The notes below the pieces were generated by a model. The model searched no databases and was not told the DNA's origin. It was given only the letters and a program-made list of their open reading frames with translations. The translations under genes and the position numbers were made by a program. Of a DNA stretch of 64,000 nucleotides, positions 24,858 to 35,764 are shown in pieces; the stretch's first letter is position 1; every line of letters starts with the position of its first letter. The stretch lies in NCBI GenBank assembly GCA_036971475.1, contig JBAIZL010000008.1, positions 26,364,982 to 26,428,981 of the forward strand. Reading direction: 5' to 3'. The stretch comes from Prosapia bicincta. Taxonomy: Eukaryota > Arthropoda > Insecta > Hemiptera > Cercopidae.

Positions 24858-25290
24858 ATTCTTTCCGTATTGGATGTTAACGGAATTATCACCCCTCATG
24901 AAAGTTACGCTAAATATCTAGGAATGGACCTAGATTCCAAACTACATCCAACTCAAACATCTAATTTTGTCATAAAATAAAAATCTACAATCAGATCCTG
25001 AATCCAGTTCGGCTCTACGGCAGCTGGCCGTGGGGACGTGCAAAAGGATCTAATTTAGGAATTTTTGAGATGTTCCAAAATAAAGTACTAAGAATATGGT
25101 TAATGACCGTTGGTACGTAAAAAAACAAATATATTGACCGATGTTTGAATATCCCGACGATAACAGAAAAAATAAAGAAGCTGGCCAAAAAACATGAAAA
25201 GACACCTCGCTTCTTCGCAGTTCATCAGCTATTCAACCTCTTGATTACCAGTTTATTAAAGAGAATATCTTGAAGACAGTTTCTCTGGAT
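24858..25290 (+). pseudogene. Decayed jockey-type non-LTR retrotransposon, C-terminal part of the reverse transcriptase ORF
   Basis: Frame 24858 gives ...HESYAKYLGMDLDSKL..., which matches the 'KYLG(V)xLDxxL' region after the reverse transcriptase palm of jockey-like LINEs. After a frameshift, frame 24992 gives QILNPVRLYGSWPWG and FQNKVLRIW, matching the 'PixxYGxxxWG...QxkxLR' block, and after an in-frame stop at 25118, NKYIDRCLNIPTITEKIKKL, matching the following segment. So the C-terminal RT-distal region is present with at least two frameshifts and several stops. Upstream endonuclease and RT palm domains (YADD) are absent, so the copy is 5'-truncated. No poly-A tail is obvious. It is dead; its family assignment rests on motif order. 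Confidence 0.8.
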
Positions 25291-25740
25291 ATGTAATTCA
25301 CAATATCCAGAGAGGAACTAAAGAGTTGATGGCAACTTAATTTATACCAGTATTAAGGGCAGATATTGTAAGAAAGATTAATGGTTGGTCTATTAAGATC
25401 AGTTTTCATAATAATAAAAAAGAAATTCGTTTGAAAATAATAGATAGACCCAAGTAGTTTGAAAAAAATAATAAATATTTTATTTCCGTACTAACGTTAA
25501 ACGCTTCATAATATTGGCAAACTTGTGCTTAAAGTTTAATTTCAAGTTTTAAAATTGTTTACTATGAACTTAACAGAACCGAAGAGCGGTGACCGACAAA
25601 GGTTTTTTTGTAATTCCTTAAAGGTAAACATAACATAGAAAAAACTTGATGAGAACAAATCATTTTGCTTTTTTAGCACGAAAGGTTATGAGGTACTAGT
25701 TTTAAAAATAATCAATTTAACTTATAAAGATAATTGTTTA
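25291..25740. other. AT-rich flank of the LINE fragment
   Basis: It may include the element's degraded 3' end; nothing else is recognised. Confidence 0.4.
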
Positions 25741-25806
25741 AGTTGGCGTCTTGCCAAAACCACTGACTCTGAATGAGCACTGCTAGGGTTAATAAATCCG
25801 AAAGGT
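25741..25806 (+). mobile_element. tRNA-derived SINE head, family 2 copy 2 (diverged)
   Basis: AGTTGGCGTCTTGCCAAAACCACTGACTCTGAAT aligns with the copy at 17424 (AGTTGGCTCAGTGCCAAAAACACTAGACTTTGAAA), with the same order of blocks and about 70% identity by eye. The B box is mostly lost (AATAAATCCGAAAGG). Confidence 0.35.
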
Positions 25807-26154
25807 TACTGGTTTGGCAATAGTATCGAACATTCAGTTCAGCATCTCTAAATAAGAATAAATAATGATCCCATAGTCATACTTTCCACACTTTCTCACT
25901 TGCATAAAGAATTAAAGAAGTCCCATTAAATATTCGTTTATCTTTTACGATATATTATTTCCATTACCCGCCTCAGTTAGTCTCATCTGAACCATCCTGG
26001 GGTAATTTCTACTCTGGGACCAACATATCGATTACATAGCTTACAACGCTAGAAGGACAGCGCAAGAAGGCTGGTAAATGGAATAAAGTAGATAGTGTAG
26101 CTGACTTTGGCATAACTTGACACTTATCAGACTTATTTAGGTATCCCACCGAAG

Positions 26155-26428
26155 TGGAGAAATGATGCTACTATTTATTAGGAATATACTGTGGTTGAAT
26201 TTAATAATAAATACACAAAAACCTCTTAACCACAAACTTTCTTTAATTTACCCTAATGTACATTTCAGTTACAAAGTAACCATCCTCAGAGGGATAACAT
26301 ACAAAGACTGAGTCTTTGTATGTTATCCCTCTGAGGATGGTTACTTTGTAACTGAAATGTACATTAGGGTAAATTAAAGAAAGTTTGTGGTTAAGAGGTT
26401 TTTGTGTATTTATTATGGAGAAATGATG
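26155..26428. mobile_element. Fold-back insertion: perfect 106-bp inverted repeat with 13-bp flanking direct repeats
   Basis: 26204-26309 and 26311-26416 are perfect reverse complements around a single base (G at 26310). The unit TGGAGAAATGATG occurs at 26155-26167 and again at 26416-26428, consistent with a 13-bp target-site duplication around a 249-bp insertion. Each arm carries CTCTGAGGATGGTTACTTTGTAACTGAAATGTACATTAGGG (positions 26330-26369 on plus, mirrored on minus), related to 52733-52773. A perfect snap-back can also be an assembly or cloning artefact, but the flanking direct repeat argues for a real insertion. Variable-length target duplications and inverted terminal copies are known in Penelope-like elements. 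Confidence 0.75.
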
Positions 26429-27958
26429 GTTTACTTTATGGATGTTTATAATTTTGTTTTTCTTGCTTATTAATATTCTATAATATTCTTCATATTATTA
26501 TATTACATTACAGTATTACTATTGTAGAAATAAGATACTATTTAATAGAAAATAATCTATTGTAAATAGATTTATCGACACTATAGATGCTGATGATCAG
26601 GGGTTTTAAGAACACTTCTAAAGTTAGAATAAATATTGCCCTTTTCCACTGCCCAATCAAGCTTTTCGCCCTATATTATACAACCAAAAGGAAAAGAGCT
26701 CGTTAAATCAGGTAAACTTAGAATCTTGCTGTAGAATGCGGTCGATCCTGGACTAATAGTAACAGTAAGTTTTGCCTTTGCACAAGTTTACGTATTTAAA
26801 AATATGTAGCATTAAAAGTAGGCATTATATTCACGTTTTACATACGGTAAAGTGATCTTATCCATTAAGGTGTACAAGAGTATATTGGTAGTTTAAGTTG
26901 AAGTGAGAAACAATGTAGTCGGTTTCGATTTACAATCTCATATCGACTAGCCTCATGTTATCGAATACAAAGCACTATAGTGTATTAATCTACAACAAAC
27001 AATACAGTAGAAGCCAGAATATGTTCACCATTCAGGAGAAAGGTACTTGTTTTAAAAGATGATAAATATGTGCGAGCAATATTCCTACTTAAATATATTC
27101 TGTCAATTGCCTAAATAACTACTATACAGCAATGCTAATGTTGGTATTAACCCACATGTTTATCCATCTCTTACCTAAGAAAAAACTTCCCGTGGGACTG
27201 ACAGATGCACTCGCGTGGACAGTGCACATCATTGATGTAGTCCTAAATCTGTAGCACAAACATAAGGGGTTGCCTATTTGATACAACCATATGTAAATCC
27301 ACGTCTGTTCATAACAACAGAACTGATGAACCTCAAGGTCATATACAGCGGAGGGGGGTTTCAGGAGGTTGCAGGTTACATTTCCCCCAAATTTTGAAAC
27401 AAAACTAAAAAATGAAAATTAAGTAATATAATTATAAGTAGGCCTTGAAAACAATCACTGTATAAATAAAAACGCTCAGTAAAAAATAAAAAAAAGTACA
27501 GACAACCTGTTTTGTCTTGAAACCTGTTTGGACAACAATTGAATTCTCAAGAGGTTACCTACCCCTAATTGCTAGCAATAGCTCTAAGCCCCAATCCATT
27601 GGTGTGAAACACATCAGGCAGTGCAGGCGTCAAACCTCCACCCTCGACCACCTGCATTCACCGTTCTCACACTACCCAACTTCAGGCAGGAGTGACAGAC
27701 AATAGGTCTGCTACCTGTAACTAACTAGATACAATTTAACTGAACCCATTGGGCCCAGCACAGTATTTTCCCAGATTTGTCAACTATTCAGTTTTTAAAC
27801 TTTTTGGTCAATAAAACAACAGACTAACGAAACACACAAGTAGTCATCAAAGTAACGTTAAAACTGACTCGAACAGGTTGAAATTTAGATTTCTTACTAT
27901 GTTTATCCCATTATTTGAAATGACTGATTTCTTCTAATCGTTTATTGATTATGATAAT
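26429..27958. other. AT-rich stretch without a supported gene
   Basis: 27180-27380 and 27500-27720 are slightly GC-richer. A 62-codon frame at 27517-27705 is unrecognised and lacks support. Confidence 0.45.
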
Positions 27959-28262
27959 GTGTACACTCACAAAACTTTTTTTGTTGAATAAAAACGCGGT
28001 CGTTTCGTGAGTCTATCAAACATTTAGCAACGTTTCGATAACTATTTTGCTATCCTCAATCAGGGCTCTTGAAGTATAATTAAAATATAATTATTTTGTA
28101 TTTTAAATAATTGCAACGTCGACATGTGTATATTACAAGGGGTCTGAATGAGGATAACAATATTGCTATCGAAACATTGCCAAATTTTTAATACATGATA
28201 CTTAAATCACGAAACTGCCACATTTTTATTCAACAAAAACAGTTAGATTGTGTTCACGACGA
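27959..28262. mobile_element. Inverted-repeat element with ~105-bp imperfect arms
   Basis: Left arm 27959-28070 and right arm 28143-28262 are reverse complements at about 80% identity, separated by about 72 bp of AT-rich DNA. Each arm contains the same motif: minus strand at 28070-28030, GAGGATAGCAAAATAGTTATCGAAACG in pieces; plus strand at 28150-28175, GAGGATAACAATATTGCTATCGAAACA in pieces. Both arms end in TTTTTATTCAACAAAAA. Probably an old relative of the fold-back at 26204. Confidence 0.65.
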
Positions 28263-28414
28263 ATTTGTATACATCTTATAGAATACATGAAAGAACTTTT
28301 AAAATTATTTTCAGTTATTTTTTCCGTACGTGCGATTGTAAATGACCGTTATAGGTTTCCTTTTTTACAAGTTTCACGCGTAGACAAAGCCAATTTCTAA
28401 AAGCTGGTATAAAA

Positions 28415-28534
28415 ATGGCGAACCTACAGAATATGGCCGTTATCGAGCACGAACAGCTGATAGCAAGAAATAATCGTGCAAGTGTTCAAGATAACGCTGA
28501 GCCAGAAAATCTGTGGTCTGTAAATCCTGTCTGA
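28415..28534 (+). CDS. Small unassigned open frame (39 codons), possible exon
   Basis: It starts at an ATG in good context (AAAAATGGCG) and runs 39 codons to TGA. Codon composition is more balanced (Ala, Glu, Gln, Asn, Val) than AT-rich chance frames here, and TGGTCTGTAAAT near its end resembles a 5' splice donor. No domain is recognisable and there is no partner exon in sight. It could equally be a chance frame or element debris. Confidence 0.12.
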   Translation: MANLQNMAVIEHEQLIARNNRASVQDNAEPENLWSVNPV

Positions 28535-29106
28535 CTCAACGGAAATGGTTTTCACACTTTCAATAAATTCTCTATTACATATGAAAGCCAGAATTTTTTT
28601 AAATTGTGATAATAAAACGCAAAGACGCCTATAACTTGTCTCTCTCTATGAATATTATAATATGTATTTATTTAATAACTAACTTTAATGCTTAAGCAGA
28701 ATGATTCTATGAAAATATTAAAACATTATGGATGACGGCCGAAAGGGTACCGCAAAAGCCGCCTGAGAATAATTTCACATGTTACCATAGTGTTGGATTT
28801 CATTGTATTTTAGGTTAAGCAATGTCGTTTTAAGTTTATTTTTTGTCTTTTTCTATTGTGCTTACACCAGGACTCAAGTCTTAAATTTTCTGGTAACAGT
28901 ACTATAAACATTCTTTTTGAACAAGAACTTTTCCAACAATTTCATTTCATTTTATAGAGTTTATTTGTTATTTTTATTCCGCAGTTTTATATTGAGTTTT
29001 AGAGAAATAAGTTGGAAAGCAAACCTGCCTTTGCGTTACCTTTAATATATTGCAAATCTTTATCTGTTTATTTATTAAATGTAATCAACTGTATTTATGA
29101 ACGTAC
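28535..29106. other. AT-rich stretch without recognisable features
   Basis: Nothing supported is seen. Confidence 0.45.
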
Positions 29107-29340
29107 ACAGTTTATTTGCGATGTAACTGGAATCGTGGAATAGGAACAGTTTATTTGCGATGTAACTGGAATCGTGGAATAGGAACAGTTTATTTACGAT
29201 GTAACTGGAATCGTGGAATAGGAACAGTTTATTTGCGATGTAACTGGAATCGTGGAATACGAACAGTTTATTTGCGATGTAACTGGAAACGTGGAATAGG
29301 AACAGTTTATTTGCGATGTAACTGGAATCGTGGAATAGGG
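29107..29340. repeat. 39-bp minisatellite, 6 units
   Basis: Six units of 39 bp (ACAGTTTATTTGCGATGTAA plus CTGGAATCGTGGAATAGGA) with four or five point differences in total. As 39 is 13 codons, the plus strand shows an open 81-codon frame with the repeat RCNWNRGIGTVYL; absence of any flanking coding sequence argues against a gene. Confidence 0.95.
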
Positions 29341-29685
29341 ACAGTTTATTTTCAGACTTAAACTTGGCTAACTAGAGCACCTACATACACTCCATTTATA
29401 TCGTGCACTTAGCTCAATGAATATATTATTAAATTTAAAAAGCTGATTACATATAAATAAGATTTAATATAATGTTTTACAGACTATATTATAAGTTAAA
29501 AGGTTGGACAATTCGAGACATTCGTTTATTTATTGATAGGTTAAAATTTAATTATAACATGAAGAGACAGTTTTGCAAAACTTTAACATGATTAAAAAGA
29601 AAAACATTAGTGTAATTCTGATAAGTAACAAGCTGATGCGGGCGGTAAAAGTTAACAAATACTGGAAAAATTTGTATTTTTTCAG

Positions 29686-29829
<144 letters not shown>

Positions 29830-30002
29830 AACATGTGATTAATGTCGCAAACAAGAAATAGTGAATAAAACGTGCAATAATATTCGTCATACAAACATAA
29901 CCTCACATTACAAACAGAACTTTATGTAAAATAAGAAAATATCCTAGATTGATTAATCTTTATTCACTATTATCTGGACGGACGTTCAGTTCAAATACTT
30001 GA

Positions 30003-30371
30003 TACTTACGTATTATACGGAGGCTACTATTATACAGCGCGCTGCGGTGGTTAGGTTAGGTTATCATAAATATGTTACTATTACTTCCCTGTTATATTAT
30101 GAATCGGGTGTGGGAAAGTGCTAAATAGAGGAACAAGAGGCATCCTCCGGAATATATATGTGGCGATTGGGAGTGACCGCGACTGGGGCGATGCGTCAAC
30201 TCTCACTAACATCGATTTTTTTGGGAGGCAGAAAACAAGAACCGATTTTCATAATGACAGGTAATTTTCACAGTAATTCAAATAAAGTCGGTCCTGTATA
30301 AATATTTAGTGTTCTTACGTCCCCTGCAAAACAACCTCAAAAAATAGTGGTTTCCTTTTAATACGTAAGTA
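30003..30371. mobile_element. MITE copy 1 (369 bp)
   Basis: Ends are inverted: TACTTACGTATTATACGGAGG at 30003 and the complement of a diverged version, ending ATACGTAAGTA at 30371. A second copy in the same orientation lies at 30641-31005, about 90% identical over most of its length. The interior has no coding capacity and contains GCGCGCTGCGGTGGTTAGG followed by TTAGG, a short telomere-like run. I could not fix a target-site duplication, so the superfamily is open. Confidence 0.8.
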
Positions 30372-30640
30372 CCGCTATAAGTCTTCCGAACAGATTATGG
30401 GGCTTAAACTTCGAATATTTTAAAGTACCCTAATGTATACTTTTAATAGAAAAATATGTTGGTTAAGTGGTTACGTTTTATTATTCTAAATGTGAAACGC
30501 AATTAAAAATTATATTTACAAAATAAATTTTACAAAAGAAAATTTTACAAAATAAATTTCACTTTTGTTTCTTCTTGAAATACAAATTTAAGAATAGATG
30601 AAGTAAGATTATTTAACCTACATTCCAATAATCTATAGGG
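30372..30640. other. Unique AT-rich spacer between MITE copies
   Basis: It contains a small internal duplication around AAATTTTACAAAA at 30515-30555. No gene is seen. Confidence 0.5.
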
Positions 30641-31005
30641 GTACTTAAGTATTATATGGAGGACACTATTATACAGCGCGCTGCGGTGGTTAGGTTAGGT
30701 TATCATAAATATGTTACTATTACTTCCCTGTTATATTATGAATCGGGTGTGGGGAAGTGCTAAATAGAGGAACAAGAGGCATCCTCCGGAATATATATGT
30801 GGCGATTGGGAGTGCCCGCGACCGCGACTCAATTCTCGCAAAAATGGCTTATTTTAGGAGGTAGAAAACAAGAACCGATCGACATAATGACAAGTCATTT
30901 TCACAGTAAGTCAAATAAAGTCTGTCCTGTATAAACATTTAGTGTTCTTACATTCCCTGCAAACTAACTTCTAAAATTAGTGGCCTCCGTATAATACGTA
31001 AGTAC
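30641..31005. mobile_element. MITE copy 2 (365 bp)
   Basis: It starts GTACTTAAGTATTATATGGAGG and ends CCTCCGTATAATACGTAAGTAC, so its right terminal repeat is the better preserved and gives a family consensus of about 25 bp. The middle third differs from copy 1 (30180-30230 against 30815-30860). It ends 89 bp before the 104-bp satellite. Confidence 0.8.
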
Positions 31006-32849
31006 CAAATACTTTTACTTAATTGTGTCATCATTAATCATAGAGACGAATTCCGCCTCAACCATCGCACCTCACCATGAAACACAGAAGATGAATTGCA
31101 GAGGCTACTCACGTATACCTACGTCTCTCAATGGTACCGAACTTTTGGCAAGCCCATTGTAAATGCACAAACCCATATTCATACCTTAACAATGCATAAT
31201 TGCAGATGCTACTCACGTATTACCTACGTCTCTCACTGGTACCGTACTTTTGACAAGCCCATTGTAAATGTACAAACCCATATTCATACCTTAACAATGC
31301 ATAATTGCAGAGGCTACTCACGTATACCTACGTCTCCCAATGGTACCGAACTTTTGACAAGCCCATTGTAAATGTACAAACCCATATTCATACCTTAACA
31401 ATGCATAATTGCAGAGGCTACTCACGTATACCTACGTCTCTCAATGGTACCGAACTTTTGGCAAGCCCATTGTAAATGTACAAACCCATATGCATACCTT
31501 AACAATGCATAATTGCAGAGGCTACTCACGTATACCTACGTCTCTCAATGGTACCGAACTTTTGGCAAGCCCATTGTAAATGTACAAACCCATATTCATA
31601 CCTCAGCAATGCATAATTGCAGAGGCTACTCACGTATACCTACATCTCTCAATGGTACCGAACTATTGGCAAGCCCATTGTAAATGTACAAACCCATATG
31701 CATACCTTAACAATGCATAATTACAGAGGCTACTCACGTATACCAACATCTCTCAATGGTACCGAACTTTTGGCAAGCCCATTGTAAATGTACAAACCCA
31801 TATGCATACCTTAACAATGCATAATTGCAGAGGCTACTCACGTATACCTACATCTCTCAATGGTACCGAACTTTTGGCAAGCCCATTGTAAATGTACAAA
31901 CCCATATTCATACCTCAGCAATGCATAATTGCAGAGGCTACTCACGTATACCTACATCTCTCAATGGTACCGAAATTTTGGCAAGCCCATTGTAAATGTA
32001 CAAACCCATATGCATAACTTAACAATGCATAATTGCAGAGGCTACTCACGTATACCTACATCTCTCAATGGTACCGAACTTTTGGCAAGCCCATTGTAAA
32101 TGTACAAACAAATATGCATACCTTAACAATGCATAATTGCAGAGGCTACTCACGTATACCTACGTCCCTCAATGGTACCGAACTTTTGGCAAGCCCATTG
32201 TAAATGTACAAACCCATATTCATACCTTAACAATGCATAATTGCAGAGGCTACTCACGTATACCTACGTCTCTCAATGGTACCGAACTTTTGGCAAGCCC
32301 ATTGTAAATGTACAAACCCATATTCATACCTTAACAATGCATAATTGCAGAGGCTACTCACGTATACCTACGTCTCTCAATGGTACCGAACTTTTGACAA
32401 GCCCATTGTAAATGTACAAACCCATATTCATACCTTAACAATGCATAATTGCAGATGCTACTCACGTATTACCTACGTCTCTCACTGGTACCGTACTTTT
32501 GACAAGCCCATTGTAAATGTACAAACCCATATTCATACCTTAACAATGCAGAATTGCAGAGGCTAATCACGTATACCTACGTCTCTCAATGGTACCGAAC
32601 TTTTGGCAAGCCCATTGTAAATGTACAAACCCATATTCATACCTTAACAATGCAGAATTGCAGAGGCTACTCACGTATACCTACGTCTCTCAATGGTACC
32701 GAACTTTTGACAAGCCCATTGTAAATGTACAAACCCATATTCATACCTTAACAATGCAGAATTCCAGAGGCTACTCACGTATTACCTACGTCTCTCAATG
32801 GTACCGTACTTTTAACAAGCCCATTGTAAATGTACAAACCCATATTCAT

Positions 32850-35447
32850 ACCTCAGCAATGCATAATTGCAGAGGCTACTCACGTATACCTACGTCTCTC
32901 AATGGTACCGAACTTTTGACAAGCCCATTGTAAATGTACAAACCCATATTCATACCTTAACAATGCAGAATTGCAGAGGCTACTCACGTATACCTACGTC
33001 TCTCAATGGTACCGAACTTTTGACAAGCCCATTGTAAATGTACAAACCCATATTCATACCTTAACAATGGAGAATTGCAGAGGCTAATCACGTATACCTA
33101 CGTCTCTCAATGGTACCGAACTTTTGGCAAGCCCATTGTAAATGTACAAACCCAAATTCATACCTTAACAATGCAGAATTACAGAGGCTACTCACGTATA
33201 CCTACGTCTCTCAATGGTACCGAACTTTTGACAAGCCCATTGTAAATGTACAAACCCATATTCATACCTTAACAATGCAGAATTGCAGAGGCTACTCACG
33301 TATACCTACGTCTCTCAATGGTACCGAACTTTTGACAAGCCCATTGTAAATGTACAAAGCCATATTCATACCTTAACAATGCAGAATTGCAGAGGCTACT
33401 CACGTATACCTACGTCTCCCAATGGTACCGAACTTTTGACAAGCCCATTGTAAATGTACAAACCCATATTCATACCTTAACAATGCAGAATTGCAGAGGC
33501 TACTTACGTATACCTACGTCTCCCAATGGTACCGAACTTTTGGCAAGCCCATTGTAAATGTACAAACCCATATTCATACCTTAGCAATGCATAATTGCAG
33601 AGGCTACTCACGTATACCTACGTCTCTCAATGGTACCGAACTTTTGACAAGCCCATTGTAAATGTACAAACCCATATTCATACCTTAACAATGCAGAATT
33701 GCAGAGGCTACTCACGTATACCTACGTCTCCCAATGGTACCGAACTTTTGACAAGCCCATTGTAAATGTACAAACCCATATTCATACCTTAACAATGCAT
33801 AATTGCAGAGGCTAATGACGTATACCTACGTTTCTCAATGGTACCGTACTTTTGACAAGACCATTGTAAATGTACAAACCCATATTCATACCTTAACAAT
33901 GCATAATTGCAGATGCTACTCAAGTATACCTACGTCTCTCAATGGTACCGAACTTTTGGCAAGCCCATTGTAAGTGTACAAACCTATATTCATACCTTAA
34001 CAATGCATAATTGCAGATGCTACTCAAGTATACCTACGTCTCTCAATGGTGCCGAACTTTTGGCAAGCCCATTGTAAATGTACAATCCCATACTCATACC
34101 TTAACAATGAATAATTGCAGATGCTACTCACGTATTACCTACGTCTCTCACTGGTACCGTACTTTTCACAAGCCCATTGTAAATGTACAAACTCATATTC
34201 ATACCTTAACAATGCATAATTGCAGAGGCTACTCACGTATACCTACGTCTCCCAATGGTACCGAACTTTTGACAAGCCCATTGTAAATGTACAAACACAT
34301 ACTCATACCTTAACAATACATAATTGCAGAGGCTACTCACGTATACCTACGTCTCTCAATGGTACCGAACTTTTGACAAGCCCATTGTAAATGTACAAAC
34401 CCATATTCATACCTTAACAATGCAGAATTGCAGAGGCTACTCACGTATACCTACGTCTCCCAATGGTACCGAACTTTTGACAAGCCCATTGTAAATGTAC
34501 AAACCCATATTCATACCTTAACAATGCATAATTGCAGAGGCTAATCACGTATACCTACGTCTCTCAATGGTACCGTACTTTTGACAAGCCCATTGTAAAT
34601 GTACAAACCCATATTCATACCTTAACAATGCATAATTGCAGATGCTACTCAAGTATACCTACGTCTCTCAATGGTACCGAACTTTTGGCAAGCCCATTGT
34701 AAGTGTACAAACCTATATTCATACCTTAACAATGCATAATTGCAGATGCTACTCAAGTATACCTACGTCTCTCAATGGTGCCGAACTTTTGGCAAGCCCA
34801 TTGTAAATGTACAATCCCATACTCATACCTTAACAATGCATAATTGCAGATGCTACTCACGTATTACCTACGTCTCTCACTGGTACCGTACTTTTCACAA
34901 GCCCATTGTAAATGTACAAACTCATATTCATTCCTTAACAATGCATAATTGCAGAGGCTACTCACGTATACCTACGTCTCCCAATGGTACCGAACTTTTG
35001 GCAAGCCCATTGTAAATGTACAAACCCATATTCATACCTCAGCAATGCATAATTGCAGAGGCTATTCACGTATACCTACATCTCTCAATGGTACCGAACT
35101 TTTGGCAAGCCCATTGTAAATGTACAAACCCATATGCATACCTTAACAATGCATAATTGCAGAGGCTACTCACGTATACCTACATCTCTCAATGGTACCG
35201 AACTTTTGGCAAGCCCATTGTAAATGTACAAACCCATATGCATACCTTAACAATGCATAATTGCAGAGGCTACTCACGTATACCTACATCTCTCAATGGT
35301 ACCGAACTTTTGGCAAGCCCATTGTAAATGTACAAACCCATATGCATAACTTAACAATGCATAATTGCAGATGCTACTCACGTATTACCTACGTCTCTCA
35401 CTGGTACCGTACTTTTGACAAGCCCATTGTAAATGTACAAACCCATA
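32850..35447. repeat. Higher-order block A within the 104-bp array
   Basis: This 2.6 kb block recurs at 35765-38362, exactly 2915 bp (28 units) downstream. By eye I find only about three differences (34110, 35053 and the position matching 36124). A further segment at about 32546-32933 recurs at +5831, twice the same spacing. Confidence 0.9.
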
Positions 35448-35764
35448 TGCATAACTTAACAATGCATAATTGCAGAGGCTACTCACGTATACCTACATCT
35501 CTCAATGGTACCGAACTTTTGGCAAGCCCATTGTAAATGTACAAACAAATATGCATACCTTAACAATGCATAATTGCAGAGGCTACTCACGTATACCTAC
35601 GTCCCTCAATGGTACCGAACTTTTGGCAAGCCCATTGTAAATGTACAAACCCATATTCATACCTTAACAATGCATAATTGCAGAGGCTACTCACGTATAC
35701 CTACGTCTCTCAATGGTACCGAACTTTTGGCAAGCCCATTGTAAATGTACAAACCCATATTCAT

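Noticed and set aside
29116..29361. 81-codon repeat protein (RCNWNRGIGTVYL units)
   Set aside because: Only six copies of a 39-bp minisatellite with no flanking coding sequence; openness follows from the unit length.
30050..30066. Interstitial telomere (TTAGG repeats)
   Set aside because: Only two to three units, and they are part of the MITE sequence, since the same run occurs in both copies.
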